The notes beneath the pieces are model-generated. The model was not told the origin of the DNA and ran no database searches. It saw only the letters and a program-made list of their open reading frames with translations. A stretch of DNA of 64,000 bases from NCBI RefSeq assembly GCF_002813425.1, contig NZ_PHUL01000001.1, positions 2,983,001-3,047,000 of the forward strand. Direction: 5' to 3'. Made by a program: the position numbers and the translations under genes. Each line of letters opens with the position of its first letter. Positions within the stretch are counted from its first letter, which is position 1. Origin of the DNA: Cellulophaga sp. RHA19 (GTDB taxonomy: Bacteria; Bacteroidota; Bacteroidia; Flavobacteriales; Flavobacteriaceae). This document shows positions 27,745 through 36,985 of the stretch, piece after piece.

Positions 27745-28233
27745 TTATTGTTTTAAAATGTTATTCTTTAACTTTTGCTTAATTCTAGAAATTTTAGTTC
27801 CTACATTACTTGCTGTAATACCAATAATTTCTGCTATTTCGTCATATTTTTTTCCTTCTAACAATAACAACATTAATGCTTTTTCTAAAACATTTAGTTG
27901 CTGTATTTGTGCATAAACTAGTTTTAGTTGTTCTTCATAATTACAATCATAATTTTCTGTTTGCTGCAATACAACCTTTTCTATAGGTATACTTTTAGGT
28001 CTTTTAGTATTCTTTTTAAGTTTAGTTAACGCAGTATTTAAAGCAACTCTATACATCCAAGTACTAATTTTAGATTCGTTTCTAAAACCATCAAAAGACT
28101 TCCAAAGTTGATACACAATATCCTGGTATAAGTCTTGCTGGTCTATTTTATTATTTGTGTATACTGTTGTTACCTTAAAAATTAATCCTTGGTGATCTTG
28201 TATTAACTGTACAAATTGTTCTTCCTTGCTCAT
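27745..28233 (-). CDS. ECF-type RNA polymerase sigma factor
   Basis: About 162 residues. Region 2: DLYQDIVYQLWKSFDGFRNESKISTWMYRVALNTAL; region 4: QLNVLEKALMLLLLEGKKYDEIAEIIGITASNVGTKISRIKQKL, with a clear HTH. There is no region 1 or 3, as expected for ECF sigma. The start is taken at the ATG at 28233 because the alternative two codons upstream is TTG. It is co-transcribed with the membrane protein that follows. The regulon is not predictable from this window. Confidence 0.92.
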   Translation of the reverse strand: MSKEEQFVQLIQDHQGLIFKVTTVYTNNKIDQQDLYQDIVYQLWKSFDGFRNESKISTWMYRVALNTALTKLKKNTKRPKSIPIEKVVLQQTENYDCNYEEQLKLVYAQIQQLNVLEKALMLLLLEGKKYDEIAEIIGITASNVGTKISRIKQKLKNNILKQ

Positions 28234-28293
28234 AAGCAATATTCATTTATAACATTAGTATAATTTACTTTAAAAAAATCACACTTTAGCGCA

Positions 28294-28321
28294 TAAAAAA
28301 ACCTCTAAAATTTTAGAGGTT
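28294..28321 (-). terminator. Terminator of the molybdenum hydroxylase operon
   Basis: A near-perfect palindrome AACCTCTAAAATTTTAGAGGTT (28300-28321) is followed on the minus strand by seven T. It lies 28 nt beyond the MocA-like stop and marks the end of the nine-gene leftward operon. Confidence 0.85.
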
Positions 28322-28348
28322 CTATAAATACAAGTATTTAAAACAGTA

Positions 28349-28933
28349 TTAATGTGCTATACTATTGTAATCTTGCTGTGTATCTACATCAATTTCTTTT
28401 CCGTTTGGCTCTACCATTACTATTTCACTTGCGTGTTTAATAAGAATTTCTTTAGCTCCAAAATCCTCATTTAAACCTCTAAGTTCTGCAAAATATTCAG
28501 AATCAAAAATTGCAGGTACTCCTACTCTTTCTCCATAATTAGTAGCTACTATTGTACTAACTGATGTTGAAAACAGACTTACCATTTTAGTTAAGTAAGC
28601 ACTGTCTATTAGTGGCTGATCTGCTAACGATATTAAAACTGCATTGTATTCTTCGTCTAATTTTTGCAGCTCAATAATTCCGTGAGCAATAGAACTCCCA
28701 AGTCCTTTTTTCCAATTGTGGTTATTAAAAACTTGTTCTTCTTTAACGTTAATTTGTTTTTTAATTTCATCTGCATTTGCTCCTAAAACTAAATAAACAT
28801 CTAACAGAGCTGTGCTCTCTGCTTGTTGTATTGCATTGCCCAAAAGTGTTGTATCCTTATAAGGCAATACTTGTTTAGTCTGTTGCATTCTGGTTGATGA
28901 ACCTGCAGCTAAAATAAGATTTGCTATTTTCAT
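28349..28933 (-). CDS. MocA-like molybdopterin nucleotidyltransferase
   Basis: 194 residues of the MobA/MocA nucleotidyltransferase fold: LILAAGSSTRMQQTKQVLPY at the N-terminus, NHNWKKGLGSSIAHGI and LADQPLIDSAYL. Predicted to attach CMP (or GMP) to molybdopterin. The MocA type serves xanthine-dehydrogenase-family enzymes, which fits the hydroxylase at the start of the operon. It starts 9 nt after the XdhC gene. Confidence 0.88.
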   Translation of the reverse strand: MKIANLILAAGSSTRMQQTKQVLPYKDTTLLGNAIQQAESTALLDVYLVLGANADEIKKQINVKEEQVFNNHNWKKGLGSSIAHGIIELQKLDEEYNAVLISLADQPLIDSAYLTKMVSLFSTSVSTIVATNYGERVGVPAIFDSEYFAELRGLNEDFGAKEILIKHASEIVMVEPNGKEIDVDTQQDYNSIAH

Positions 28934-28942
28934 TGTTATAGT

Positions 28943-29953
28943 TTAGTTGTGTATTTTTCCAATTTTATCTTTTAATCGTATAGGCTTTGTTTTTCTTATG
29001 ACTGTTAATATTTCTGCTACTATTGATATAGAAATCTCTTGTGGCGTTTCTGCTCCTATGTGTAAACCAGCCGGACCATGAACTACATCTAAAAATGCTT
29101 CATCTACCTCAGGATAATGTTCTAGAAACTCATTTAATAATTTTTCTCTTCTTGTTGCTGGGCCTAATAGACCAATGTATACTGGTTGTGTATTTTTTAA
29201 GGCTAGTAAATATTGTAAATCCTTTACATAACTATGTGTCATTAAAACAATAGCTGTTTGATTATCAATTTTAGAAACATCTAAATTCTCTGGTATAGTA
29301 GCTTGTAAACTCTCTGCGCCAGGAAAATCTAAAAGTTGTTTTTCTTCATTTGGAATTACACAAACCATTACTTCCCAACCTGTAAGCGCTGCATAAGATG
29401 TAAGTTGTACAGCATCATGTTCTGCACCTATCACCATTAATTTAAAACAAGGTTCTAATTCTTGTTTAAATGTTTGTAACTCTTCATTTAATGTAAATTG
29501 ACTAAAAACTGGGTTTTTATCATCAGAAAAACTAAAAACAGAGCCAAAACCAATGTTTTCTACATCTTTTTGCTCAAAATAAGATGTGATACTAAAGTTA
29601 TTTCTACTTTTAATTGTATTCCAAAAATTAGTACAAAATGCTACACTAGGCTCAAAAGGCTCTATTAAAATATATAAAATACCTTCACAACCTAATCTAT
29701 AACGTCCATCATAAGTCATTACTTTGGCTATACCTGTCTTAAATACAGATGATGCTTGCCTAATAACTTCTTTTTCTACACAACCACCACTAACAGCCCC
29801 AACAGTTTCTCCGTTATTTAATATTAGCATACGTACTCCAGGCCGCCTATAAGATGATCCTTTTAAAGCAACAACAGTAGCTAAAACAGTTTTTATATTT
29901 TGCTGTTTTGCATTGGTATAAGCAGTGATTATCTTTTTAAGTTCGTGCGTCAT
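28943..29953 (-). CDS. XdhC-family molybdenum cofactor insertion protein
   Basis: About 336 residues with the XdhC N-terminal signature (VVALKGSSYRRPGVRMLIL, VGAVSGGCVEKEV) and a C-terminal Rossmann domain (CFKLMVIGAEHDAVQLTSYA, IGLLGPATRREKLL, HGPAGLHIGAETPQEI). XdhC proteins bind, sulfurate and insert Moco into xanthine-dehydrogenase-family enzymes. The start is taken at the ATG at 29953 (MTHELKKII): the longer frame to 30043 would overlap the end of moeA. It is 1 nt from moeA. Confidence 0.9.
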   Translation of the reverse strand: MTHELKKIITAYTNAKQQNIKTVLATVVALKGSSYRRPGVRMLILNNGETVGAVSGGCVEKEVIRQASSVFKTGIAKVMTYDGRYRLGCEGILYILIEPFEPSVAFCTNFWNTIKSRNNFSITSYFEQKDVENIGFGSVFSFSDDKNPVFSQFTLNEELQTFKQELEPCFKLMVIGAEHDAVQLTSYAALTGWEVMVCVIPNEEKQLLDFPGAESLQATIPENLDVSKIDNQTAIVLMTHSYVKDLQYLLALKNTQPVYIGLLGPATRREKLLNEFLEHYPEVDEAFLDVVHGPAGLHIGAETPQEISISIVAEILTVIRKTKPIRLKDKIGKIHN

Positions 29954-29954
29954 T

Positions 29955-31154
29955 CTAAAATAATCTTCTTGTTTGTATAAAAGGGAGCAAAGATCCTTTA
30001 CTGTAAACATCTTGTTTAGGAGCAACACATATAAATCCGTCACAGTTGGCTAAACTAGTTAAATCTCCAGATCCATTCTCTACTATTCTATTGGCCAGTA
30101 ATTTTCCGTTATCAAAACTAATCTTAGCTCGTAAAAATAAGGTTAAACTACCTTTATTATAAAGTTCTTCATTTAAAATAACATAATTGTTAGCTACAGT
30201 TAAACCTAAACTTTTTTGTAGCCAAGGTTTAAAGTAAATATGATAATTAGCAAAAGTAGATGCTGGGTTTCCTGGGAACGAAAAAATAACAGTATTAGTT
30301 GCTTTGTGCACACCAAACCAAAATGGTTTCCCTGGTTTCTGTAATACTTTATGAAACACTTTTTCTACGCCCAATTCTTCTAGCACAACAGGCAAAAAAT
30401 CAAACTTACCTTTACTAACACCACCACTTAAAAGCAAAACATCATTAGTTTGCAAGGCAATTTCTAGTTCCCTTTTAAGATCCTCTTTACTATCTTTTAA
30501 ATGTAGACATTTAGCTATAATTTGCTCGTTTAATAATGCTGCGTATAACGAGTTTATATTAGATTTACGAATTTGATTTGCTAGCGGCTTTTCTGTAACT
30601 TCTACCAGCTCATTACCTGTAGCAATAGTAGTTATTTTAGGTAGTTTTTTTACTGATACTTGTGCCTCTCCAACAGCAGATAGCACTCCTATTTCTGCAG
30701 CTGTAATTAATGTATTTTTATGTAATACAATAGCACCTTTAAGTTTATCACTGCCTTGTATATGTATATTTTGACCTTGTACAGGTACTTTTTGCAATTT
30801 TGCAACACCATTCTCAATATTAATATCCTCATACATTACAACAACATCTGTACTATTTGGTACAACTGCGCCTGTCATAATTTCTACACAAGAAGTTGTC
30901 TCTTTTAATTCTATAGTTGGATTACCCGCAGCAATCACAGCTTCAATTTTAAAAGAATTCTGACCTTTTTCTATAGCCTCATAAGACAATGCTATACCAT
31001 CCTTAGTTGACCTATTAAATGGCGGAAAATCTCTATCAGCACTAACATCAATAGCTAAAACTCTACCAACAGCATCTTTTAAAGGTAACTGTTCTACTCC
31101 ATAATCTACACTATGTTCTAAAACTTTAGTATATGCTTCTTTAAATGTAATCAT
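29955..31154 (-). CDS. moeA: Molybdopterin molybdenumtransferase MoeA
   Basis: 399 residues, full length. Signatures: RDFPPFNRSTKDGIAL, MTGAVVPNSTDVVVMYED, IATGNELVE, LLSGGVSKGKFDFLP and FSFPGNPASTFANYH. It inserts molybdate into adenylated molybdopterin. It sits within the leftward operon between the MoeB-like and XdhC genes with 1-2 nt spacing on both sides. Confidence 0.95.
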   Translation of the reverse strand: MITFKEAYTKVLEHSVDYGVEQLPLKDAVGRVLAIDVSADRDFPPFNRSTKDGIALSYEAIEKGQNSFKIEAVIAAGNPTIELKETTSCVEIMTGAVVPNSTDVVVMYEDINIENGVAKLQKVPVQGQNIHIQGSDKLKGAIVLHKNTLITAAEIGVLSAVGEAQVSVKKLPKITTIATGNELVEVTEKPLANQIRKSNINSLYAALLNEQIIAKCLHLKDSKEDLKRELEIALQTNDVLLLSGGVSKGKFDFLPVVLEELGVEKVFHKVLQKPGKPFWFGVHKATNTVIFSFPGNPASTFANYHIYFKPWLQKSLGLTVANNYVILNEELYNKGSLTLFLRAKISFDNGKLLANRIVENGSGDLTSLANCDGFICVAPKQDVYSKGSLLPFIQTRRLF

Positions 31155-31156
31155 TT

Positions 31157-32221
31157 CTAATGTGCTATTTCTAAACTTCTATAGGCGTTAATTCCGCCCT
31201 CTACGTTTATAACCGTAATTTCTTTTTCTAAAAGCTGATTTTGAGCAATTCTGCTGCGTTTTCCAGACTGACAAATGACATAAACAGCCTTGTTTTTTTC
31301 TATTTTAGATTGATATTTATCTAACTCTAACAAAGGAATATGCGTAGCATTATTTATATGATACTCATTAAATTCTTCCAATGTACGTACGTCTACCAAT
31401 TGAAAATCTTTATTAGCAGAAATAAGCCCTTTAAAATCATTAATTGTTATTGATAAACCTGTAGAACAGCCATTATCTCCATAAGAATCTTCTAAACTTG
31501 TACGCTCTAAATTTTCTTTTACAACAGTAAATTTTATTTTATTATATGCCTGATGCAAACCATTAAACAAGAGTAATTCTCCAGACAATACCTCTCCTAT
31601 TTCGGTTATTAATTTAACCGTTTCTAGAGCCTGTAAATTACCAATAATACCAGGCACAACACCTAGCACTCCGTTCTCATTGCAATTAGGTATTTCATTA
31701 GCAGATGGCATATTAGGAAACAAACAACGGTATGTTGGTCCGCCTTTATAATTAAATACACTTAACTGGCCTTCAAAACCTTGTATTGCACCAGAAACAA
31801 AAGGTTTCTTTAAAATAACACAAGCATCGTTAACCAAATATCTGGTTGCAAAATTATCAGATGCATCTACAACAACATCAAAATTAGAAACTATATCTAA
31901 GACATTCTCTTTTGTTAAAAATGTATTGTATGTTTTAAATAGTGTTGTGCTGTTTTGTGCTTTTAGCTTATTAACAGCAATTGCTAATTTAGAGTAACCA
32001 ACCTCAGCCTCTGTATACAATACCTGACGCTGTAAATTGGTAATATCTATAGAATCTGCTTCTACCAAACCTAAAGTACCAACACCCATTGCATTTAAGT
32101 ATTGCAAAACAGGAATACCTAAACCACCAACACCAATAACTAAAACCTTTGCTTTAGTCAATTTTTCTTGTGCTGCCTCTCCAAACTCTTTTAAAACGGT
32201 TTGTCTTACGTACCTCATCAT
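31157..32221 (-). CDS. moeB: MoeB/ThiF-like E1 adenylyltransferase with C-terminal rhodanese domain
   Basis: 354 residues. The N-terminal ~240 residues are an E1-like domain: RQTVLKEFG, KVLVIGVGGLGIPVLQYLNA, DSIDITNLQRQVLY and DASDNFATRYLVNDACV. The C-terminal ~100 residues are a rhodanese domain with active-site CQSGKRS. It activates the MoaD C-terminus by adenylation. The zinc-binding CxxC pairs of E. coli MoeB are reduced to single cysteines here (PTYRCLFP; no second pair is seen). Two adjacent ATGs are possible starts. ThiF or HesA roles are alternatives, but the operon favours Moco. Confidence 0.88.
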   Translation of the reverse strand: MMRYVRQTVLKEFGEAAQEKLTKAKVLVIGVGGLGIPVLQYLNAMGVGTLGLVEADSIDITNLQRQVLYTEAEVGYSKLAIAVNKLKAQNSTTLFKTYNTFLTKENVLDIVSNFDVVVDASDNFATRYLVNDACVILKKPFVSGAIQGFEGQLSVFNYKGGPTYRCLFPNMPSANEIPNCNENGVLGVVPGIIGNLQALETVKLITEIGEVLSGELLLFNGLHQAYNKIKFTVVKENLERTSLEDSYGDNGCSTGLSITINDFKGLISANKDFQLVDVRTLEEFNEYHINNATHIPLLELDKYQSKIEKNKAVYVICQSGKRSRIAQNQLLEKEITVINVEGGINAYRSLEIAH

Positions 32222-32232
32222 AATTTATATAA

Positions 32233-32835
32233 CTACTTAGTAAGTTGTGTTTCTATTCTTTGTAATGCAACTTTATATTCTTCTTTAGAATTTGCATTAA
32301 GCAAAACTTGGTCTTGCTCTGGATAAACAAGTTTAACATTAGCATTATTAATTAAAAATTTACGTGGACAACTACCATTACCTTCATTTAAATAATCTAC
32401 AGACGTTTTTAAGGCATTTGGCTCCCAAATAGCACACAAGGGCTCTGGCAATTTACTCTCTGTTGTTGCAAAAGCTGTTGCTAGTTTAGTGTTATCTCTT
32501 TCTTGTTTTAATTGTTCTAATACAGCAATGTTAAGCAAAGGCAAGTCACAAGCAACTACCAACCATGCAACATTTTTATTGTGTTTATAAGCACTTAGCA
32601 AACCATTATAAGGACCTTTAAACTCATTTTTATCTACAATAACATTGTCATTTGTAAATTCTGTTTGTTGATCTTCTCTTATGCTGTAAAAAGTAGCATC
32701 ACATACTTGATCTAGTAAATTATATACATAATCTCTTTGTGGAATATTGTGGTAAGTTATAGCTCCCTTATCTGTACCCATTCTGGTACTTTTACCGCCA
32801 GCTAATACCAGTCCGTAAAGTTGTGTTTTTTTCAA
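32233..32835 (-). CDS. mobA: Molybdenum cofactor guanylyltransferase MobA
   Basis: 200 residues with the MobA signature LVLAGGKSTRMGTDKGAI at the extreme N-terminus, then DKNEFKGPYNGLLSA, WLVVACDLPLLN and PEPLCAIWEPNAL. It transfers GMP to Moco. The only start before the nucleotide-binding loop is TTG at 32835. Having both MobA and a MocA-like protein in one operon suggests two dinucleotide cofactors or a division of labour; this is inference. Confidence 0.9.
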   Translation of the reverse strand: MKKTQLYGLVLAGGKSTRMGTDKGAITYHNIPQRDYVYNLLDQVCDATFYSIREDQQTEFTNDNVIVDKNEFKGPYNGLLSAYKHNKNVAWLVVACDLPLLNIAVLEQLKQERDNTKLATAFATTESKLPEPLCAIWEPNALKTSVDYLNEGNGSCPRKFLINNANVKLVYPEQDQVLLNANSKEEYKVALQRIETQLTK

Positions 32836-32865
32836 AGTAAAATAGTTTTTTTGATTGTAATAAGT

Positions 32866-33849
32866 TTACCCTCCTATAGATGTCATAGAGTTACTAAAAA
32901 TACCATCGTATTTCTCTTGAGCTTCAAAACCTGTTTTTGCTCTACTACCAACAGCCTTTAAAATTTGCTCCTTCACAGATTCATCAGAATTCCCCTCTCT
33001 TAAAATAGCTCTTAAATTAGCACTAGGCTTAGCATATAAACAAGTAATAATATCACCAGTTGCAGAAATACGAAGTCTATTGCAAGAACCACAAAAAGTT
33101 CTACTAAAAGATGGTATTAAACCAAAGGTACTCTTATGACCTTTTATTTTATAGTTGATAGAAGTTGATGTAGCAGGAGACTCTAATTTTTCAATTTTAG
33201 GAAAAGTTGTTTTTATATGATTAAAAATACTTTTGTAATTCCATTTTATGGTTGAAAACTCTTTTGAACCTCCATTAAATGGCATTTCTTCTAAAAATCT
33301 AATAGAAACGTTGTAATGCTTCATTAGCTCTAAAATAGGAATAATATCCTCTGTATTTTGGTTATCTAAAACAATAAAATTAATACGTACATTAAAGCCT
33401 TCTGTTATTAGCTTTATTAAGTTACTATGTACTGTGTCATAAGTATCTCTACGTGTAATTTTATTAAACGTTTGCTTATTAATTGCATCTAAACTTACAT
33501 TAACATTTGTAATGCCTAGTTCTTTTAGTTCTGCTATATGTGGGCCAATTAGTGTTGCATTAGTAGTTATAGAAATATCGTTTAAACCATTTAAAGCAGC
33601 TAGTTTACGAAGTAAAACCATAAGATCTTTACGTACAAAAGGCTCACCACCAGTAATTCTAATTTTATCTATACCCTGCGAAACAACAATTTCGCTAAGT
33701 TTCACCAATTCTTCAATAGTAAAAAGCTTATCGTTTTTTGCAAAATTAATACCCTCAGATGGCATACAATAGTTGCAACGTAAATTACATCTATCTGTAA
33801 CCGCTAAGCGCAAGTAGTTTATTTTTCTATTATGATTATCTATCAGCAT
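32866..33849 (-). CDS. moaA: GTP 3',8-cyclase MoaA
   Basis: 327 residues of the radical-SAM family: CNLRCNYC (N-terminal 4Fe-4S), ITGGEPFVRKDL, SITTNATL, NVSLDAI and the second cluster FCGSCNRLRISATGDIITCLY. It ends in Gly-Gly (TSIGG), as functional MoaA should. It forms the first Moco intermediate from GTP, together with MoaC, which is not found in this window. Confidence 0.96.
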   Translation of the reverse strand: MLIDNHNRKINYLRLAVTDRCNLRCNYCMPSEGINFAKNDKLFTIEELVKLSEIVVSQGIDKIRITGGEPFVRKDLMVLLRKLAALNGLNDISITTNATLIGPHIAELKELGITNVNVSLDAINKQTFNKITRRDTYDTVHSNLIKLITEGFNVRINFIVLDNQNTEDIIPILELMKHYNVSIRFLEEMPFNGGSKEFSTIKWNYKSIFNHIKTTFPKIEKLESPATSTSINYKIKGHKSTFGLIPSFSRTFCGSCNRLRISATGDIITCLYAKPSANLRAILREGNSDESVKEQILKAVGSRAKTGFEAQEKYDGIFSNSMTSIGG

Positions 33850-33874
33850 TATTCTCCTTTCGTTTGTCTATAAT

Positions 33875-34120
33875 TTATCCGCCACTAACTGGTGGTATTA
33901 AAGCAATTTCATCTGTCTCTTGTAGAGTAACACTCTCTTGTGCATAACTATTATTTACAGCTATAGCTAAAGATGACAGTTTTTTTAAATCTGGATATTT
34001 TTCTTGCAAATACTGGTGTAACTGTCCAACCGTTGTATCTGCGTTGGTTGCAAAATTAGAAACATCTAATATACTAGAACCAATGATATCTTTTGTTACA
34101 CCAAACAATAAAACTTTCAT
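33875..34120 (-). CDS. moaD: Molybdopterin synthase sulfur carrier subunit MoaD
   Basis: 81 residues of ubiquitin fold, ending in the required Gly-Gly (ALIPPVSGG). It carries sulfur as a C-terminal thiocarboxylate to MoaE. It is 3 nt from the hydroxylase subunit and 25 nt from moaA. MoaE is not in the operon and must be encoded elsewhere. Confidence 0.92.
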   Translation of the reverse strand: MKVLLFGVTKDIIGSSILDVSNFATNADTTVGQLHQYLQEKYPDLKKLSSLAIAVNNSYAQESVTLQETDEIALIPPVSGG

Positions 34121-34123
34121 AAA

Positions 34124-36289
34124 TTATCCTATTATTTCTTTATTTTTTACTCGCATATGCTCTGGGTTTTTAGCAAAAGGCTGTTGTGTAAACCTATGCC
34201 CTGTTACCGCTTTTAATGCATTTGCAACTGCTGCGCCTGCTGGTGGTAAAGTTGGCTCTCCTAAACCTGTTGGTGCTAAAGTGTTTTGCACAAAATGAGT
34301 TTCTACAACAGGAGCTTCTTTCATTCTAATTAATCTATATGTATCAAAGTTTTTAGACGATGGAACACCTTTATTAAAAGCAAAGTCCCCATACATTGCA
34401 TGGCCTATACCATCTACAACTCCACCTTGAGCTTGGTTCTCCGCTCCTATTGGATTAACTACAACACCACAGTCTATAACACAAGTTACTTTTTTAACAA
34501 CAGGTTCGCCATTTATCACCTCTACATTTGCAACCTCTGCAACGTGAGAGTTGTGACAATAATAAGCTGAAAAACCTTGGTATATATTATTAGGTGTTTT
34601 TCCCCAGTTAGATTTCTCTACTGCCAATTTTATAACATTCTCTAAACGTTCTGGAGAATATTGTATTTTTTCATCTGTAGTACCTTTTACTTTTTGTAAC
34701 AAATCTAATCTCATTTGCACACGGTCTACATTTAACTCATCGGCCAACTCATCAAAAAAGCTTTGTTCTGCAAAAGCTAAAAAATTGGTATATGGTGCAC
34801 GCCAAGCACCAGTGGTTATTTTACTTTGGTAATTAGCAGCATCTACCTTATAATTGGCTATAGCTCCTGCCGGAAAAAAATTAGGTATTAAACCGTACAT
34901 ATTACCATTTACGGCTGCCTCTCTTAAATGATATCCTGTTATTTCACCATTTTTTATAGAGGCTTTTATTTTATATTTAGATGCTGGTCTGTATATACCA
35001 GCCGTCATATCGTCCTCTCTAGAGTACACAATTTTTATTGGTTTTTTGGCTAAATTAGATATGGTTGCTGCTTCTATTGCAAAGTCGCCATACAAACGTC
35101 TACCAAAACCACCGCCCATACGTGTCATCTCTAAATGTACTTCTTCTGCCTTTCTTCCAAAATTACTTGCTATAACAGCAGCTGTGCGCTGTGGTGTTTG
35201 TATAGGACCAACTAAGTGAATTTTATCTTCTGTTACATTAGCATAGAAGTTCATAGGCTCCATACAATTGTGTGGTAAAAAAGGCGCCTCGTATGTACGT
35301 TCTAATATTTTATCTGCTTCTGCAAAGGCTTTTTGCACATTGCCATCTTCACGTAATACCTTAGCTTCTTTATTTTGTAGTAATTCTTTGAGTATTTTAT
35401 CGTGGTCTTCTGTACTCTCTAATTCTACATCAGCTTTCCATTCTGCTTTAATAGTTTTTTTTGCTTTAAAAGCAGACCAAGTATCTTTTGCTAAAACAGC
35501 AATTTTATTATCAAACTCAATTACATCTACAATATTACTAGATGCTTTAGCCTCAGAATCATCAAAAGAAACAAGTGTTTTACCAAATGCGGGCGGACGT
35601 ACAACAGCAGCATACACCATACCATCTGCCTTATAATCTATACCAAATAAGGGTTTGCCTGTTATAATTTTATCTATATCTACATTTACCGCATTTGTAC
35701 CAATTATGGTAAAATCTTTTGGATCTTTTACACTTACATTCACTGGTACTTCTAATTCAGCAGCTTCTGCTACAACCTCTCCATAACCTAGAGTCTCTCC
35801 TTTAGAATTGGTTATTACGCCATTTTTTGTAGTACAGCTACTAGGGTCTACTCCCCAACGAATAGCTGCTGCATTAATTAACATTTGACGAGCTGTTGCA
35901 CCTGTTTGGCGTAGAGGTTCCCAACCCAAGCGTATAGATTGACTACCACCAGCTACTTGCCTCTGAAAATTTACAGTATCTAAATCTCCTTGCACAACAT
36001 TTACATTTTTCCATTCTACATCTAACTCCTCAGCTATTAGCATTGGCATAGCAGTTTTAACACCTTGTCCTATCTCTGGATTAGGAGAAAAAATAGTTAC
36101 TGCTCCGTTCTCTGCTATTTTTATGTATGCATTAAAATCTTTGTAATCTAAATCAGCTAAATTTACAGGTGCTTTAGCATTGGGTTTACAGGAGTTAAAA
36201 AGATTAAACCCTATTAATAATCCACCACTTGCTAAAGAAGATGTTCTTATAAAATTTCTTCTACTAAATGCTATTTTTGAATTTGACAT
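34124..36289 (-). CDS. Molybdopterin-binding subunit of a xanthine-dehydrogenase-family hydroxylase (IorB-like)
   Basis: 721 residues with a twin-arginine signal (SRRNFIRTSSLASGG) and a Cys at NSCKPN that could be lipidated. Conserved segments: PNPEIGQGVKTAMPMLIAEE, VAGGSQSIRLGWEPLRQTGA, PHNCMEPMNF, TRMGGGFGRRLYGDF, GAWRAPYTNF, GAENQAQGGVVDGIGHAMYGD and GLGEPTLPPAGAAVANA. It matches isoquinoline 1-oxidoreductase beta type enzymes, exported folded with Moco and the Fe-S subunit. The substrate is not predictable; likely an aldehyde or N-heterocycle. Confidence 0.92.
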   Translation of the reverse strand: MSNSKIAFSRRNFIRTSSLASGGLLIGFNLFNSCKPNAKAPVNLADLDYKDFNAYIKIAENGAVTIFSPNPEIGQGVKTAMPMLIAEELDVEWKNVNVVQGDLDTVNFQRQVAGGSQSIRLGWEPLRQTGATARQMLINAAAIRWGVDPSSCTTKNGVITNSKGETLGYGEVVAEAAELEVPVNVSVKDPKDFTIIGTNAVNVDIDKIITGKPLFGIDYKADGMVYAAVVRPPAFGKTLVSFDDSEAKASSNIVDVIEFDNKIAVLAKDTWSAFKAKKTIKAEWKADVELESTEDHDKILKELLQNKEAKVLREDGNVQKAFAEADKILERTYEAPFLPHNCMEPMNFYANVTEDKIHLVGPIQTPQRTAAVIASNFGRKAEEVHLEMTRMGGGFGRRLYGDFAIEAATISNLAKKPIKIVYSREDDMTAGIYRPASKYKIKASIKNGEITGYHLREAAVNGNMYGLIPNFFPAGAIANYKVDAANYQSKITTGAWRAPYTNFLAFAEQSFFDELADELNVDRVQMRLDLLQKVKGTTDEKIQYSPERLENVIKLAVEKSNWGKTPNNIYQGFSAYYCHNSHVAEVANVEVINGEPVVKKVTCVIDCGVVVNPIGAENQAQGGVVDGIGHAMYGDFAFNKGVPSSKNFDTYRLIRMKEAPVVETHFVQNTLAPTGLGEPTLPPAGAAVANALKAVTGHRFTQQPFAKNPEHMRVKNKEIIG

Positions 36290-36310
36290 GGTTGTTGCTT
36301 TTAACTGTTA

Positions 36311-36772
36311 TTAAACTAATTTAGTTGCAGCAACTTCTACTGCTTTATGAATTCTATTGTAAGCTGCACACCTGCAAATATTACCGTGCATTGCATTTTT
36401 AATTTCATCTGAAGAAGGACTCGTATTTTTTGATAAAAAAGCAGAAGCCGTCATAATTTGTCCGGCTTGGCAATAGCCACACTGTGGCACATCTACCTCT
36501 TTCCAGGCTTCTTGCACAGGATGTGTACCGTCTGCAGACAAGCCTTCTATTGTAGTAACTTCTTTTTCTGCTATTACACTTATTGGAGTAGAACAACTGC
36601 GTACCGCATTGCCATTAATATGAACTGTACAAGCACCACATTGCCCAATACCACAACCAAACTTAGTACCTACCAAGTCTAAATGATCTCTTAAGACCCA
36701 TAACAATGGAGTATCTTCACTTACAATTACTTGTTGTTTTTTTCCGTTAATCTTAAGGTTATATGTTGGCAT
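36311..36772 (-). CDS. 2Fe-2S subunit of the molybdenum hydroxylase (IorA-like)
   Basis: 153 residues with the two iron-sulfur sites of the family: the plant-ferredoxin type (KFGCGIGQCGACTVHING, plus RSC) and the helical type (CGYCQAGQIM, then NICRCAAYNRI). It passes electrons from the molybdenum centre. It is the first gene of the leftward operon, 21 nt before the large subunit. It has no signal of its own, as expected for hitch-hiker Tat export with the large subunit. Confidence 0.94.
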   Translation of the reverse strand: MPTYNLKINGKKQQVIVSEDTPLLWVLRDHLDLVGTKFGCGIGQCGACTVHINGNAVRSCSTPISVIAEKEVTTIEGLSADGTHPVQEAWKEVDVPQCGYCQAGQIMTASAFLSKNTSPSSDEIKNAMHGNICRCAAYNRIHKAVEVAATKLV

Positions 36773-36934
36773 ATTTTTTGATTTAAGAAGATTAGTAATA
36801 AGGGTAAATCATTAGCAATGACAATTTACTTAAAAAAAAAGTATTGAGTGGCACTATTATAACTATTAATAGCTCTGTAACTATTTAATGTAAAACCTTA
36901 ACATTTTTTAACAGCGTTTGCTTTAATAGGTCTA

Positions 36935-36942
36935 TAATTTTG
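36935..36942 (+). promoter_or_regulatory. -7 element (TAATTTTG) for vWA lipoprotein
   Basis: TAATTTTG, 43 nt before the ATG at 36986. Confidence 0.6.
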
Positions 36943-36985
36943 TACGTTTACAGCCGTTAACATTAATGAACATAAATTATTATAT

